DNA of 14,728 bases. Origin: JAWPNA01 sp045402695 (GTDB taxonomy: Bacteria > Acidobacteriota > Polarisedimenticolia > JACPZX01 > DASXTC01). The notes below the pieces were generated by a model. The model made no database searches, had not been told where the DNA came from, and was given only the letters and a program-made list of their open reading frames with translations. Positions within the stretch are counted from its first letter, which is position 1. Every line of letters begins with the position of its first letter. The translations under genes and the position numbers were made by a program. Positions 14,287 to 14,728 of the stretch are shown here, piece by piece. The DNA lies in contig JAWPNA010000108.1 of the NCBI GenBank assembly GCA_045402695.1, positions 1 to 14,728 of the forward strand, read 5' to 3'.

Positions 14287-14728
14287 ATGGCCTCGATGTG
14301 TCCCAGGTGCCACCAGGAACTGGAGGAGGACGCCATCTGCTGCGCGGAGCTGCGGCACACATGGAAGTGCGCGCAGTGCGGCAAGCGCTCCACCGGCTTC
14401 GTGGTGCCGCGCGGGCGGTGCTTTCTGTGCGGCGGTCAGAACAAGATCGTCCAGCCGTACCGCGCGGGCAATCCCGAGGCGGCGCGAACAGTGGAGGAGG
14501 CGATGCAGTTTGAGGTGGACATGTACCAGTTCTACCGGCTCGGCAGGCAGCTCGCGGCGGATTCCCTCCAGCGCGACGTCTTCGAGCAGCTCTACCTCAA
14601 GGAGCAGGATCATCTCGCCGAGATCGAGACGAAGTACCACGTGCACCTCGACCCGCAGGTGCTCGAGGTCCCTCCCGACGTCGAGAGGCTCCTGGCTGCC
14701 CAGCTCTTTCGCGGGATCGACTTCGACG
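14287..14728 (+). CDS. Zinc-ribbon plus ferritin-like (rubrerythrin-type) protein, C-terminus beyond right edge
   Basis: About 147 residues are visible with no stop. The N-terminus is cysteine-rich: a CPRC knuckle (5-8), an adjacent cysteine pair (18-19), and a zinc-ribbon or rubredoxin-like CxxC (28-31) and CxxC (45-48) pair 13 residues apart. A helical region from about residue 67 has carboxylates in VEEAMQFEVDMYQFY and an ExxH motif in KEQDHLAEIE (Glu106, His109). This is the pattern of a ferritin-like di-iron four-helix bundle. Rubrerythrins reduce peroxide or oxygen with electrons from NAD(P)H or rubredoxin. Placing metal ribbons before the bundle resembles reverse rubrerythrin architecture. 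The second half of the bundle is outside the window, so the second ExxH cannot be checked. It follows nfnAB by 13 bases. The ferritin-like assignment is probable, not certain. Confidence 0.7.
   Translation, partial: MASMCPRCHQELEEDAICCAELRHTWKCAQCGKRSTGFVVPRGRCFLCGGQNKIVQPYRAGNPEAARTVEEAMQFEVDMYQFYRLGRQLAADSLQRDVFEQLYLKEQDHLAEIETKYHVHLDPQVLEVPPDVERLLAAQLFRGIDFD

Overview
The window is GC-rich bacterial chromosome, dense with genes, and most of it is conserved housekeeping content. Both tRNAs encode their CCA ends. The membrane-fusion adaptor implies a Gram-negative envelope. The order tig-clpP-clpX-lon-engB is typical of several Gram-negative lineages, including Deltaproteobacteria and related groups. 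No gene here fixes the phylum; an uncultured deep-branching Gram-negative bacterium is an inference. I see no insertion sequences, CRISPR arrays, phage genes or integration scars.

Left part (1-6504, minus strand): a proteostasis operon. A well-formed sigma70-type promoter (TTGACA, 17-base spacer, TAGCAT) precedes tRNA-Lys(CUU), tRNA-Leu(UAG), trigger factor, ClpP, ClpX, Lon and the ribosome-assembly GTPase EngB, which runs off the left edge. Gaps are short (15 to 56 bases). The genes cover nascent-chain folding, two ATP-dependent proteolysis machines and 50S assembly.

Middle part (6534-9428): two plus-strand genes and one convergent small gene. The first encodes a HlyD/MacA-type membrane-fusion adaptor with no transporter partner beside it. 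The second encodes a protein with a catalytically degenerate GGDEF domain (SGGQF) that keeps an RxxD inhibitory-site motif, followed by an intact PilZ domain. It looks like a cyclic-di-GMP receptor rather than a cyclase. A 115-residue protein of unknown function reads toward it.

Right part (9599-14728): two tandem glyceraldehyde-3-phosphate dehydrogenase paralogues on the minus strand overlap as ATGA. The downstream copy is canonical. The upstream copy aligns with it without gaps through residue 333 but has lost several phosphate-site and cofactor-site residues. Divergent from them lies a single-chain NfnA-NfnB fusion, a flavin/iron-sulfur oxidoreductase of the ferredoxin:NAD(P) transhydrogenase family. 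It is followed 13 bases later by a zinc-ribbon plus ferritin-like (rubrerythrin-type) protein cut by the right edge. Carbon oxidation making NAD(P)H, a transhydrogenase and a possible peroxide- or oxygen-detoxifying protein therefore sit side by side. The most interesting items are the divergent tandem GAPDH, the dual cyclic-di-GMP receptor candidate with a possible leaderless promoter, and the NfnAB fusion with its rubrerythrin-like neighbour.
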